Below, one piece after another: positions 51,190 to 60,396 of a stretch of 64,000 bases of DNA. The stretch is from Bradyrhizobium huanghuaihaiense (lineage in GTDB: Bacteria; Pseudomonadota; Alphaproteobacteria; Rhizobiales; Xanthobacteraceae): positions 186,001-250,000 of the forward strand of contig NZ_VLLA01000002.1 in NCBI RefSeq assembly GCF_007830635.1, given 5' to 3'. Positions within the stretch are counted from its first letter, which is position 1, and each line of letters begins with the position of its first letter. Below the pieces are notes generated by a model that did no database searches, was not told the DNA's origin, and worked only from the letters and a program-made list of their open reading frames with translations. A program made the position numbers and the translations under genes.

Positions 51190-52372
51190 ATCCCGCTCGG
51201 CGGTGTCGCACCGGAAACTGGGCATTGTCGGCGTGGTGGTGCTGATTGCGGCAGGCCTTGTCGTTGGCACCGGCATTCGCGCTCGTGAGGAGCAGGGCAG
51301 CAAGCTGAAGGAATGGACCGATGATCAGGCGGTTCCCAGCGTCGCGGTGACCCTGCCGAATGCCAAGGCGCTCAACGCCATCCTCGATCTGCCGGGCCGA
51401 TTGGAAGCCTACTACCGTGCCCCGATCTTCGCGCGCGTGTCGGGTTACCTGAAGAGCTGGAGCGCCGACATGGGGGCCCGCGTCAAGGCCGGGCAGGTGA
51501 TCGCTGAAATCGAGGCGCCGGATCTCGACCAGCAGCTGTTGCAGGCCCGCGCCGACCTTGCCAGCCAGCAGGCCAGCGCCAGGCTATCGGAAGCGACGCT
51601 GAACCGACGCAAGACGTTGGTCGCCTCCAACTTCGTCTCCGCGCAGGAGATCGACGAGCGCACCGCCGATCTCTCCAACAAGAACGCCGCCGTCAACTCG
51701 GGCAAGGCTAATGTCGAGCGGCTGGAAGCGCTGGCCGGCTACAAGAAGATCACCGCGCCGTTCGATGGCGTGGTCACCGCGCGCGACACCGACGTCGGCG
51801 CGCTGATCAATGCCGGCGGCGGCTCTGGCCCGGCTATGTTCGTGATATCAGACATCACCAAGCTGCGCGTCTACGTCAACGTGCCCCAGAACTACGTGCC
51901 GGCGATCAAGATCGGCGCCAAGGCGACGATCACGCTGCCGGAGTACCCGAACCGGACTTTCCAGGCGACAGTGGAGGCCTCCTCGCAGGCCGTCGACGTT
52001 GCCTCGGGCACGACACGGATGCAGCTTGGCCTCGACAATTCGAGCGGCGAGCTGATGCCGGGCGGCTATGCCAGCGTGAAGCTGAACCTCCAGCGCGACT
52101 CCGCCCCGCTCAGCATTCCCGCCAGTGCCCTGATCTTCAACGGCAGCGGCCTGCGCGTTGCGACGGTTGGGGCGGACGACAAGGTGTTGTTCAAGACCGT
52201 GACCATCGCCCGCGATCTCGGCCGCGAGATCGAGCTCGCCTCGGGCATCGCCGCCGATGATCGTGTCATTACCGCCCCGCCGGACGGTCTTGCGGATGGC
52301 GATGCGGTGCGCGTCGTCGGCGCCAAGGGCAAGCCGGCGACGGCGTCGGAGAAGCAGCCGCCGAAGAGTTAG
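51176..52372 (+). CDS. RND periplasmic adaptor (membrane fusion protein)
   Basis: A 398-residue HlyD/AcrA-type adaptor. One N-terminal membrane segment (GIVGVVVLIAAGLVVGTGI) is followed by the lipoyl-like half (APIFARVSGYLKSWSADMGARVKAGQ), a coiled-coil hairpin (about residues 120-185), and the beta-barrel region. There is no lipoprotein cysteine. It couples the adjacent pump to an outer-membrane channel encoded elsewhere. Confidence 0.93.
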   Translation: MSPTESRSAVSHRKLGIVGVVVLIAAGLVVGTGIRAREEQGSKLKEWTDDQAVPSVAVTLPNAKALNAILDLPGRLEAYYRAPIFARVSGYLKSWSADMGARVKAGQVIAEIEAPDLDQQLLQARADLASQQASARLSEATLNRRKTLVASNFVSAQEIDERTADLSNKNAAVNSGKANVERLEALAGYKKITAPFDGVVTARDTDVGALINAGGGSGPAMFVISDITKLRVYVNVPQNYVPAIKIGAKATITLPEYPNRTFQATVEASSQAVDVASGTTRMQLGLDNSSGELMPGGYASVKLNLQRDSAPLSIPASALIFNGSGLRVATVGADDKVLFKTVTIARDLGREIELASGIAADDRVITAPPDGLADGDAVRVVGAKGKPATASEKQPPKS

Positions 52373-52380
52373 GGCGCTTT

Positions 52381-52497
52381 CGTAGGGTGGGTTAGCCTTG
52401 CGACTGCGCAAAGCGCAGTTCGCATGGCGTAACCCACCACTTCTGTCTCCGCGGATACGAACAGTGGTGGGTTACGCCTTCGGCTAACCCACCCTAC
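52381..52497. repeat. Palindromic repeat, family B copy 3
   Basis: The arms CGTAGGGTGGGTTAGCC and GGCTAACCCACCCTAC, with inner GGCGTAACCCACCACTTC and ACAGTGGTGGGTTACGCC. It starts 9 bases after the adaptor's stop and ends 5 bases before the convergent thiolase-like gene's stop. Confidence 0.92.
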
Positions 52498-52501
52498 AAA
52501 G

Positions 52502-54010
52502 CTACGCCACCCGCCACCCCGGCACACCATCGACAGCCATCGTGATCTCGCCGAGCGAGCCCACCGGCGTGTGGTCCGTGTTGAGCAAATGCCCCAGCGT
52601 CGCACTATCGCTCGCCGGAATCCGCGCCAGCGTACGCCGATCATCCGCAGTGCGCAGCATCACCACGCCGTGCTCGACATCGCCGCCGCGGCCGTAGAGC
52701 ACCGTGAAGCTCTCGACCTTGCCCTTGCCCGAGGCTTCCGTCACGAACTCCGGCACCGCGCGCTTGTTGCGATCGGCCTCGCCTTGCACGCTCGTCTCCT
52801 GCGTCAGCGCCTCGCGCGTCGGCGCCTTCGCCACGACCAGCGCGTGATGCTTGGTGACGAAGCCGCCTTGCCCATAGAGCAGGCCGAGCCTTGCGCCATC
52901 GCGCACACGCCGGATCATCGCGCAGGCCGCGTGCGTCATGTAGGTGTTGAGCGGCGCGCCGAAGAAGGTGAGACCGCCGGTCACGGTCGGCTGCACGTCG
53001 GCACCCAGGCCCAGCGTCCGCCGCGCCATCTTGGGCACGCAGGGGAAGCAGCTGTAGAGCTCGATCGCGTCGAATTTTCTGCCATCGCCCCCGGCGAGGT
53101 CCATCACCGCTTTCAGCACGGCGTTCTGTGGATGGCTCTCGTAGAACTGGTCGCGCAGCAGATAGTCGCGAGGTTCCTCCGCCGAGGCGCCGCCGAGGGG
53201 ATAGACCAGCTTATCCTCGGCGATGCCTGCCGCGCGCGCCTTGGCGAGGCTCGTCAGCAGCAGCGCGCCGCCCATGTTGACACTGGGATTGGCGACCATG
53301 AGCTTGTTGTAGGGCCAGGCGATCAGCCGGTTGTCCGCCGTCGGCGTCGTGATCTCCTCAGGCGCATAGCGCCGTTTCAGCCAGGCATTTGGATTTTGCA
53401 CCGCGGCTTCCGAATAGCGCGACCACAGCGTGCCTGACTCCGCCATCGCGTCGCGCGGCGTCTGACCCCAATGGGCGGACGAGGCGGCCTCGTAGAATGG
53501 ATAGACCGTGACGGGCCGGAACACGCCGAGCTTCACCGCCAGCGGCTTCTGAAACGCCGCGCCGCGCTTGGGCTCCTCGACGTCATGGGCAAACGGCGTC
53601 CATGGCAATTTGACCCCGGCACGCTCCGCCTTGGTCGCGGTCGACTGCGCCTCCGCGCCGCAGATCGCGGCGACGGTGCATTCGCCGCGCGCGATGCGCT
53701 TGGCCGCCTCGTGGATGTAGCGGATCGGGCTCTCGCCGCCGACCGGGCCGTAATAGCAATGCTGGGGCGAGACGCCGAGCCGCTCCGCCAAAAGCTTCTC
53801 CGGATCGCGATAGCGCCAGCTCAGGAAGTTGACGACGTCGAGCGACTGCACCTCGCCGAGCAGCTTCGCGCCGGCATCCCGCTCGGCGCGCCGCAACGCC
53901 TGCTCAAGCAGGTCCAGCGGTTCCAGGCCCTCGGTGATCTCCTTGGGGCGGTCAACGATCTCGCCGATGCCGACGATGACGGGGATGCGGTCTTCGGGGG
54001 TATTTGCCAT
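52502..54010 (-). CDS. Thiolase-like protein (TLP1-type), catalytic cysteines absent
   Basis: A 502-residue SCP2-thiolase-like protein. The thiolase core (about residues 10-400) keeps the GGLTFFGAPLNTYMTHAAC region with its His. The nucleophilic-Cys position lies in GPVGGESPIRYI, with no cysteine. The usual C-terminal CxG reads YGQGG. An extra C-terminal domain of about 80 residues matches the added domain of mycobacterial thiolase-like protein 1. It probably binds acyl-CoA without normal thiolysis. Start at MANTPEDR (54010). Confidence 0.82.
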   Translation of the reverse strand: MANTPEDRIPVIVGIGEIVDRPKEITEGLEPLDLLEQALRRAERDAGAKLLGEVQSLDVVNFLSWRYRDPEKLLAERLGVSPQHCYYGPVGGESPIRYIHEAAKRIARGECTVAAICGAEAQSTATKAERAGVKLPWTPFAHDVEEPKRGAAFQKPLAVKLGVFRPVTVYPFYEAASSAHWGQTPRDAMAESGTLWSRYSEAAVQNPNAWLKRRYAPEEITTPTADNRLIAWPYNKLMVANPSVNMGGALLLTSLAKARAAGIAEDKLVYPLGGASAEEPRDYLLRDQFYESHPQNAVLKAVMDLAGGDGRKFDAIELYSCFPCVPKMARRTLGLGADVQPTVTGGLTFFGAPLNTYMTHAACAMIRRVRDGARLGLLYGQGGFVTKHHALVVAKAPTREALTQETSVQGEADRNKRAVPEFVTEASGKGKVESFTVLYGRGGDVEHGVVMLRTADDRRTLARIPASDSATLGHLLNTDHTPVGSLGEITMAVDGVPGWRVA

Positions 54011-54044
54011 TTCTTCTTGCTTCAATTCACGATGTCAGTTGTTT

Positions 54045-54125
54045 CGTCATTGCGAGCGCAGCGAAGCAATCCAGGATCTTTCCGCAGAGGCAGTCTGGAT
54101 TGCTTCGCTACGCTCGCAATGACGA
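54045..54125. repeat. Palindromic repeat, family A copy 5
   Basis: The arms CGTCATTGCGAGCGCAGCGAAG and CTTCGCTACGCTCGCAATGACG enclose CAATCCAGGATCTTTCC and GTCTGGATTG. It fills the spacer between the nitronate monooxygenase 3' end and the thiolase-like gene start, both on the minus strand. Confidence 0.92.
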
Positions 54126-54133
54126 GAGGGCTA

Positions 54134-55267
54134 TCACTCCGCCACCAGCGCGTTCATGTGTTCGACGGCTTCGGCAAAATCTTCCTTGAACTCCTGCACC
54201 ACCGCGCCGGCCGATTTCACGCTGTCGATCAGCCCGACGCCCTGGCCGACGAAGTAGCTGACGAGATCGCGCGCCTTGGCGTTGCCGCTTGCGGCCGCGC
54301 GATCGATCGCGTTGAAGGCGTCGCGGCTGACGATGCTCTGCAGCGGCATCGGCAGCGCGCCGGGGCTTTCGGGCGCACGGTCCCAGGCATCGGTCCAGAC
54401 CGAGCGGAGCTGCCGTGCCGGCTTGCCGGTGCGTCCCTTCGAGCGGACCGCGTCACGCGAGGACGCCGCGATCATCTTCTCGCGGAAGATTTCCGTGGTC
54501 TCCGCCTCGACGGTCGCAAGCCACACCGATCCGGTCCAGGCGCCGGCCGCGCCCATCGCCATGCAGGCCGCCATCTGCCGACCCGTCATGATGCCGCCGG
54601 CCGCCAGCACCGGCACGTCGCGGATGGGCTTGATCGCCTTGATCACCTCCGGCACCAGCACCATTGTCGAGACCTCGCCGCAATGGCCGCCGGCCTCGGT
54701 GCCCTGCACCACAAGGATGTCGACGCCGGCCGCGACCTGGCGCAGCGCATGCTCCTTGGCGCCGACGAGCGCTGCGACCGGCACGCCGTGCGTCTTGCCC
54801 ATCTCGATCATCGCCTTCGGCGGCACGCCCAGCGCATTTGCGATCAGGCGGATCGGATGATTGAAGGACACCTCGAGCAATTGAAGTGCGGTCTTCCCGT
54901 CGAACGGCTGCGGCTGATTGTCTGCGACTTCCGTGGTGGTCAGCTCGATATCGTATTTCTTCAGAAGATCGCGCGTGTAGTCGCGGTGCTCTTGCGGCAC
55001 GCGCGCTTCGAGGCTCTTCCAGGTGACGTCCTTCTCGCCCGCCGTGGAGATGTTCTCGGGGATCAGCACGTCGACGCCGTAGGGCTTGCCGTCGACGTGA
55101 TCGTCGATCCATGTCAGCTCGCGCTCGAGCGTATCGGGCGTGTGTACGGTGGCCCCTAACACGCCAAAGCCGCCGGCGCGGCTGACGGCGGCGACGACAT
55201 CGCGGCAATGGCTGAAAGCGAGCAGCGGGAACTCGATGCCCAGCATGTCGCAGATCGGCGATTTCAT
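54134..55267 (-). CDS. Nitronate monooxygenase family flavoprotein
   Basis: A 377-residue FMN-dependent TIM-barrel enzyme. The N-terminal PICDMLGIEFPLLAFSHCRDVVAAVSRAGGFGVLG and the mid-protein VVQGTEAGGHCGEVST (FMN phosphate and catalytic His region) and VLAAGGIMTGRQMAACMAMGA identify the 2-nitropropane dioxygenase / nitronate monooxygenase family. Some members are enoyl reductases or act on propionate-3-nitronate. It is divergent from the Baeyer-Villiger gene; the 253-base gap shows no gene and no clear operator. Confidence 0.87.
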   Translation of the reverse strand: MKSPICDMLGIEFPLLAFSHCRDVVAAVSRAGGFGVLGATVHTPDTLERELTWIDDHVDGKPYGVDVLIPENISTAGEKDVTWKSLEARVPQEHRDYTRDLLKKYDIELTTTEVADNQPQPFDGKTALQLLEVSFNHPIRLIANALGVPPKAMIEMGKTHGVPVAALVGAKEHALRQVAAGVDILVVQGTEAGGHCGEVSTMVLVPEVIKAIKPIRDVPVLAAGGIMTGRQMAACMAMGAAGAWTGSVWLATVEAETTEIFREKMIAASSRDAVRSKGRTGKPARQLRSVWTDAWDRAPESPGALPMPLQSIVSRDAFNAIDRAAASGNAKARDLVSYFVGQGVGLIDSVKSAGAVVQEFKEDFAEAVEHMNALVAE

Positions 55268-55520
55268 GGCTCTCTCCCCGGCATCTTCGCGTTGCTGTTG
55301 TTGCTTTCGCTGCGAAGACCGTTCGACGCTAGCTCATCATTGCCTGCGATGCCATGCCGGATTCGGTCGCGCATCTTGCGTGCAGGCGCCGTGTGCCGGT
55401 TGAGCCATTCCGCTGCACAAAATAAGCAAGCCTGGCCGTGCCGATTTGCCTCTTGCGCTTCGGCATGCCCCGGAGAATGCTGGTGCACAACAACAGAAAA
55501 CAACGAGGGAGCGCCAACCG

Positions 55521-57203
55521 ATGTCGCCAGCGCAGTCGAGTCCGGCCGAGGCCGCGGAGACCTACGATGTGGTCGTCGTCGGCGCAGGCTTTGCCGGCAT
55601 GTACATGCTGCATCGCCTGCGCGGGCTCGGCTTCTCGGCACGGGTCTATGAGCAGGGCGGCGGCGTCGGCGGCACCTGGTACTGGAACCGCTATCCCGGC
55701 GCGCGCTGCGATGTCGAGAGCATGCAATATTCCTACTCCTTCTCCGAGGAGCTCCAGCAGGAATGGGACTGGAGCGAGCGATACGCGCCGCAAGCAGAGA
55801 TCTTGAAATACGCCAACCATGTCGCCGACCGTTTCGATCTGCGCCGCGACATCCAGTTCGACACGCGCGTCGAACGCGCAGTGTTCGATGAGCGCGGCAA
55901 GCGCTGGTCGGTGACGATCTCCGACGGCCGGACGGTTCAAGCGCAGTTCGTCGTGCTCGCCACCGGCTGCCTCTCGAACGCGCGCAAGCCCGACATCAAC
56001 GGCCTCGAAAATTTCAAGGGCCCCGTCTACCATACCGGCAACTGGCCGCATGAGCCCGTGGACTTCAGCGGCCAGCGCGTCGGCCTGATCGGCACGGGAT
56101 CGTCGGGCATCCAGTCCGCACCCATCATCGCCGAGCAGGCGAAACATCTCACCGTATTTCAGCGCACCGCGAATTTCTCGATTCCCGCCCGCAACGCCGC
56201 GCTCTCCGCCGGGGACCGCGATGCGTTCCGCAAGAACTATCCGGAGGTCCGCCGCTTCGCCCGCGAGGTCGCGCGCAACGGCATTTTTGCAGAGCAGCCC
56301 GATCGGGGCGCGCTCGACGACAGCGACGATACCAGGCGCGGCAAATACGAGAAGCGTTGGGAGCACGGCGGTCTCACCTTCATGTATGCCTATAACAATC
56401 TGGGCCTCGACCGAACTGCGAATGACACCGCCGCGGATTTCGTGCGTGGCAAGATCACGGAGATCGTCAAAGACCCAGCGACGGCAAAGCTGCTGCAGCC
56501 GAACAGCCATCCGATCGGGACCAAGCGCATCTGTATCGACACGGATTATTTCGTGACCTTCAACCGGCCGAACGTCTCGCTGGTGGACATCAAGACAACG
56601 CCGATCGAGGAGGTCACCGCGCATACGGTTCGTGTCGCGGGGAAGGATCACGAGGTCGACGCGCTGGTGCTGGCCACCGGCTTCGATGCCATGACCGGAT
56701 CGGTTGCGAAGATCGACATTCGCGGCCGGGAGGGTTGGACCTTGAACCAGAAATGGGCGGAAGGCCCAAAGACCTATCTCGGGCTGATGAGCGCCGGCTT
56801 TCCGAACCTCTTCATCATCACCGGCCCCGGCAGCCCGTCGGTGCTGTCGAACATGATCGTGTCGATCGAGCAGCATGTCGACTGGATCGCCGATTGCCTG
56901 ACCAACATGCGCAAGCGCGGCCTTGCGACCATCGAAGCGGGAGGGGACGCGGAGGAGAAATGGGTCGCGCACGTCAACGAGGTCGCCCAGGGCACGCTCT
57001 ATCCGCAGGCCAATTCCTGGTACATGGGCGCCAATATCCCGAGCAAGCCGCGCATCTTCATGCCCTATATCGGCGGCGTTGGTACTTACCGGCGGATCTG
57101 CGACGAGGTCGCGGCGAAGGGGTATGAGGGATTCGTGATGGAAGCCGATGCAGCCGCGCCAGGCCGTGACGGGGTAGGTCAAGGCTGCATGACGCCGGCT
57201 TGA
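55521..57203 (+). CDS. Type I Baeyer-Villiger monooxygenase
   Basis: A 560-residue FAD/NADPH monooxygenase. The FAD motif is GAGFAG at 21-26. The Baeyer-Villiger fingerprint FxGxxxHxxxWP is exact (Phe165-Pro176), and the NADPH motif is GTGSSG at 191-196. It should convert a ketone to an ester or lactone, like cyclohexanone or steroid monooxygenases; the substrate is unknown. Start at 55521, with ACGAGGGA 10 bases upstream; the frame is open further 5' without homology. The C-terminus (about 15 residues) looks extended and variable. Confidence 0.93.
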   Translation: MSPAQSSPAEAAETYDVVVVGAGFAGMYMLHRLRGLGFSARVYEQGGGVGGTWYWNRYPGARCDVESMQYSYSFSEELQQEWDWSERYAPQAEILKYANHVADRFDLRRDIQFDTRVERAVFDERGKRWSVTISDGRTVQAQFVVLATGCLSNARKPDINGLENFKGPVYHTGNWPHEPVDFSGQRVGLIGTGSSGIQSAPIIAEQAKHLTVFQRTANFSIPARNAALSAGDRDAFRKNYPEVRRFAREVARNGIFAEQPDRGALDDSDDTRRGKYEKRWEHGGLTFMYAYNNLGLDRTANDTAADFVRGKITEIVKDPATAKLLQPNSHPIGTKRICIDTDYFVTFNRPNVSLVDIKTTPIEEVTAHTVRVAGKDHEVDALVLATGFDAMTGSVAKIDIRGREGWTLNQKWAEGPKTYLGLMSAGFPNLFIITGPGSPSVLSNMIVSIEQHVDWIADCLTNMRKRGLATIEAGGDAEEKWVAHVNEVAQGTLYPQANSWYMGANIPSKPRIFMPYIGGVGTYRRICDEVAAKGYEGFVMEADAAAPGRDGVGQGCMTPA

Positions 57204-57292
57204 GGCCCGCGCCGGACGCAGAGCCGGCAGGGCTTGTCATCGGCCCTCCCAGGGCTAATTAATGCAGGCGCATCTTTCCGCCGGAGCCCCGC

Positions 57293-58168
57293 ATGACCGA
57301 CGCCCCCGCCTACGTGCCGCCCAAAGTCTGGACCTGGAACAAGGAGAATGGCGGGCAATTCGCCAGCATCAACCGCCCGATCGCCGGCCCCACCCACGAC
57401 AAGGAGCTGCCGGTCGGCAAGCATCCGCTCCAGCTCTATTCGCTGGCGACCCCGAACGGGGTGAAGGTCACGGTGATGCTGGAGGAGCTGCTGGCGCTCG
57501 GCCACAAGGGGGCCGAATACGACGCCTGGCTGATCAGGATCGGCAATGGCGACCAGTTCGGCAGCGGCTTTGTCGACATCAACCCGAACTCGAAAATTCC
57601 CGCGCTGATGGACCGCTCGGGTCCGGAGCCGATCCGGGTGTTCGAGTCCGGCTCGATCCTGTTCTACCTCGCCGAAAAGTTCGGCGCCTTCCTGCCCAAG
57701 GACATCAAGACCCGCACCGAAGCGATGTCCTGGCTGTTCTGGCAGATGGGCAGCGCGCCCTATCTCGGCGGCGGCTTCGGGCATTTCTACGCCTATGCGC
57801 CGTTCAAGATCGAATATGCCATCGATCGCTTCGCCATGGAGACCAAGCGCCAGCTCGACGTGCTCGACCGTCGCCTTGCCGACAACGAATATCTCGCAGG
57901 CAAGGAGTACACCATCGCCGATATCGCGGTGTGGCCCTGGTACGGCGCGCTCGCCAAGGGGCTGGTCTACGGCGCCGGCGAATTCCTCTCCGTGCAGGAC
58001 TACAAGCACGTGCAGCGCTGGACCGACCAGATCGCAAAGCGCCCGGCCGTGAAGCGCGGCCGCATGGTCAACCGCGTCTCCGGCGATCCCGCCAGCCAAC
58101 TCCACGAGCGCCACGACGCCGGCGATTTCGAGACGAAGACGCAGGACAAGCTCGCGCCCGCGACGTAG
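57293..58168 (+). CDS. yghU: YghU-type glutathione S-transferase (disulfide-bond oxidoreductase)
   Basis: A 291-residue GST of the YghU/Nu class. The N-terminal extension PPKVWTWNKENGGQFASINRPIAGPTHDKELPVG is specific to this class. The thioredoxin fold has YSLATPNGVKVTVMLEE with the conserved TPNG, and the C-terminal all-helical domain carries TIADIAVWPWYG. Known members bind two GSH and reduce disulfides or organic peroxides. It follows the Baeyer-Villiger gene by 89 bases. Confidence 0.93.
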   Translation: MTDAPAYVPPKVWTWNKENGGQFASINRPIAGPTHDKELPVGKHPLQLYSLATPNGVKVTVMLEELLALGHKGAEYDAWLIRIGNGDQFGSGFVDINPNSKIPALMDRSGPEPIRVFESGSILFYLAEKFGAFLPKDIKTRTEAMSWLFWQMGSAPYLGGGFGHFYAYAPFKIEYAIDRFAMETKRQLDVLDRRLADNEYLAGKEYTIADIAVWPWYGALAKGLVYGAGEFLSVQDYKHVQRWTDQIAKRPAVKRGRMVNRVSGDPASQLHERHDAGDFETKTQDKLAPAT

Positions 58169-58201
58169 CCCTTCTTCGCCTCTCTCCGCGTGCGGAGAGC
58201 T

Positions 58202-58297
58202 CGTAGGGTGGGCAAAGCGAAAGCGTGCCCACCACTTCTTGCGAGGCCCGTGATGGTGGGCACGGCGCGCGAAGTGCGCGCCTTTGCCCACCCTACG
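58202..58297. repeat. Palindromic repeat, family B copy 4 (variant)
   Basis: The arms CGTAGGGTGGGCAAAGCG and CGCCTTTGCCCACCCTACGG enclose CGTGCCCACCACTTC and GATGGTGGGCACG. It lies between two convergent genes (GST and acyl-CoA dehydrogenase). It differs from the other B copies in having GCAAAG where they have TTAGCC. Confidence 0.88.
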
Positions 58298-58309
58298 GCA
58301 TCTCGCGGC

Positions 58310-59587
58310 TCACGCCATGCTCAGCTCGTGGCGGCCGACCACCATCCAGTGCACCTCGTCCGGACCATCCGCGAACCGCAGGTGCCGCACGTCCTGGTAC
58401 ATCTCGGCGAGCGGGGTCCAGTGCGAGATGCCGGTGGCGCCGTGCATCTGGATGGCCTGGTCGATGATCTTGCAGGCGCGCTCGGGCACCATGGCCTTGA
58501 CCATGGAGACCCAGACGCGGGCTTCCTTGTTTCCGAGCACGTCCATCGCCTTGGCGGCCTTCAGCACCATCAGCCGCATCGCCTCGATCTCGCAGCGCGC
58601 CTGCGCGATGATCTGCATGTTGCCGCCGAGATGGGCGATCTTCTTGCCGAAGGCTTCGCGGGTGAGGCCACGCTGCACCATCAGATCAAGCGCCTTCTCG
58701 GCCTTGCCGATGGTGCGCATGCAGTGATGGATGCGGCCGGGGCCGAGGCGCAGCTGCGAGATCTCGAAACCGCGGCCTTCGCCGAGCAGCATGTTCTCCT
58801 TCGGCACGCGCACATTGTTGAAGCGCATGTGCATGTGACCGCGCGGGGCGTGGTCCTGGCCGAACACATACATGGGGCCGAGCACCTCGACGCCGGGCGT
58901 GTCGCGCGGCACCAGGATCTGCGACTGCTGCTTGCTCGGCGCCGCGTCCGGATTGGTCTTCACCATCACGATGAGGATCTTGCAGCGGGGATCGCCGAGA
59001 CCGGAGATGTAATATTTCTCGCCGTTGATGACCCATTCGTCGCCGACGAGCTTTGCCGTGGTCGAGATGTTCTTGGCGTCGGAGGAGGCGACGTTCGGCT
59101 CGGTCATGACATAGGCGGAGCGGATCTCGCCGTTGAGCAGCGGCTTCAGCCACTTCTCCTTCTGCTCCTTGGTGCCGACGCGCTCCAGCACCTCCATGTT
59201 GCCGGTGTCCGGCGCCGAGCAGTTCATGGTCTCAGAGGCCAGCGGGCTCTTGCCGAGCTCGACCGCGATATAGGCATAGTCGAGATTCTTCAGGCCCTGG
59301 CCGGTGTCGTCATCGGGCAGGAAGAAGTTCCAGAGGCCTTCCTGCTTGGCCTTGTTCTTGGCCTTCTCCAGCACCTCGAGCTGCTTCGGCGTGAAGCTCC
59401 AGCGATCCTCCTTGCCTTCGCCCGCCTTGGCGAATTCGATCGACATCGGCTCGACGGTGTCGCGGATGAATTTCCTGACGTGATCGTAGAGCGGCCGGAC
59501 CTGGTCCGACATGCGCAGATCGTTGAGCTCGTCGCCCGGATTGAGCGTGTAGTTGGTGGTGCGGGGAATGTAGGTGTGTTTTGTCAT
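58310..59587 (-). CDS. ACAD10/11-like acyl-CoA dehydrogenase (LvaC-like)
   Basis: A 425-residue flavoprotein. ACAD10/11-subfamily signatures are unmistakable: NCSAPDTGNMEVL (residues 122-134), TEPNVASSDAKNI, and LGPGRIHHCMRTIGKAEKAL. The C-terminal FADGPDEVHW region carries the active-site loop. In this branch some members remove phosphate from 4-phosphoacyl-CoA rather than perform simple dehydrogenation; the bacterial example is LvaC. A separate APH kinase lies 2.6 kb away on the other strand. Start at 59587 (MTKHTYIPRT) behind GGGAGGA; a longer open frame upstream is spurious. Confidence 0.9.
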   Translation of the reverse strand: MTKHTYIPRTTNYTLNPGDELNDLRMSDQVRPLYDHVRKFIRDTVEPMSIEFAKAGEGKEDRWSFTPKQLEVLEKAKNKAKQEGLWNFFLPDDDTGQGLKNLDYAYIAVELGKSPLASETMNCSAPDTGNMEVLERVGTKEQKEKWLKPLLNGEIRSAYVMTEPNVASSDAKNISTTAKLVGDEWVINGEKYYISGLGDPRCKILIVMVKTNPDAAPSKQQSQILVPRDTPGVEVLGPMYVFGQDHAPRGHMHMRFNNVRVPKENMLLGEGRGFEISQLRLGPGRIHHCMRTIGKAEKALDLMVQRGLTREAFGKKIAHLGGNMQIIAQARCEIEAMRLMVLKAAKAMDVLGNKEARVWVSMVKAMVPERACKIIDQAIQMHGATGISHWTPLAEMYQDVRHLRFADGPDEVHWMVVGRHELSMA

Positions 59588-59745
59588 TGGTCCTCCCGGG
59601 GGCGCTGAGTTCGCGTTGGCCGGAAGAATAGTCGTAGCGACGCCAAAGTGCGAGCGCGTATTTTTCACGCGGAGCCATGCCACGCGATGGAATATCGCGA
59701 GGGCGTTTGAAATGTTGTTTGAATGGGCGAGGTCTCTCACCGACG

Positions 59746-59895
59746 TCGTCCCGGACAAGCGCGCCTCAAGCGCGCGCAGATCCGGGACCCATACGCCGTA
59801 GCAATCGTTTTACGAAGGCTCGGAGTTGCCAGCTAGCGCCATAACCGCTCCCCGTGGTTATGGGTCCCCGCTTTCGCGGGGACGACACCGCGTGT
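59746..59895. repeat. Composite palindromic repeat, family H, in a 320-base spacer
   Basis: Contains CGTCCCGGACAAGCGCGCC with CGCGCGCAGATCCGGGACCC, then ATAACCGCTCCCCGTGGTTATG and CCCCGCTTTCGCGGGGACG hairpins, and two copies of GGAGTTGCCAGCT. It lies between the acyl-CoA dehydrogenase start and the VOC gene stop. The remaining bases 59588-59745 should hold the dehydrogenase promoter; I see no clear boxes. Confidence 0.65.
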
Positions 59896-59907
59896 GGAGT
59901 TGCCAGC

Positions 59908-60288
59908 TCAGTTCGGCATCCGGTGCATCGCGCAGATCTTGTTGCCGTCGAGGTCGCGCAGATAGGCGAGATAGAGCTTGTTGCCCGCGCCCTCGCGGAT
60001 GCCGGGCGGATTTTCGATCGGCGTTCCGCCGGCGGCGACGCCGGCTGCGTGCCATTTGTCGACCTGCTCCGGCGAGTTGGCGGCAAAGCCGATGGTGCCG
60101 CCGTTCGCACAGGTCGCCGGCTCGCCGTTGATCGGCTTCGACACCGAGAACACGCCGGTCTTGGTGAAGTAGAAGATGCGATGGCCGTCGACCTTGGCCG
60201 GGCGCACCTCGAGCGTGCTCAGCAGGCTGTCGTAGAACGCCTTGGCCTTGTCCAGATCGTTGGTGCCGATCATGATGTGTGAGAACAT
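59908..60288 (-). CDS. VOC (glyoxalase/bleomycin-resistance) family protein
   Basis: A 126-residue single-domain VOC protein. MFSHIMIGTNDLDKAKAFYD is the N-terminal metal-ligand strand, and YLRDLDGNKICAMH is the C-terminal one with the terminal acid/base positions. Such dimers act as metalloisomerases, lyases or binding proteins. The role here is unknown; its place inside an acyl-CoA cluster suggests an epimerase or ligand-binding role. Confidence 0.85.
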   Translation of the reverse strand: MFSHIMIGTNDLDKAKAFYDSLLSTLEVRPAKVDGHRIFYFTKTGVFSVSKPINGEPATCANGGTIGFAANSPEQVDKWHAAGVAAGGTPIENPPGIREGAGNKLYLAYLRDLDGNKICAMHRMPN

Positions 60289-60310
60289 TTGCCCATTCCC
60301 CTCAGAGTTT

Positions 60311-60393
60311 GTAGCCCGGATGGAGCGCAGCGAAATCCGGGTCTTGCTTGCTTTTGGAAATCCCGGATTGCGCTTCGCTCCATCCGGGCTACG
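60311..60393. repeat. Palindromic repeat, family C copy 2
   Basis: The arms GTAGCCCGGATGGAGCGCAGC and GCTTCGCTCCATCCGGGCTACG enclose GAAATCCGGG and TCCCGGATTGC. It fills the spacer between the SDR gene's 3' end and the VOC gene start, both on the minus strand. Confidence 0.9.
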
Positions 60394-60396
60394 AAA

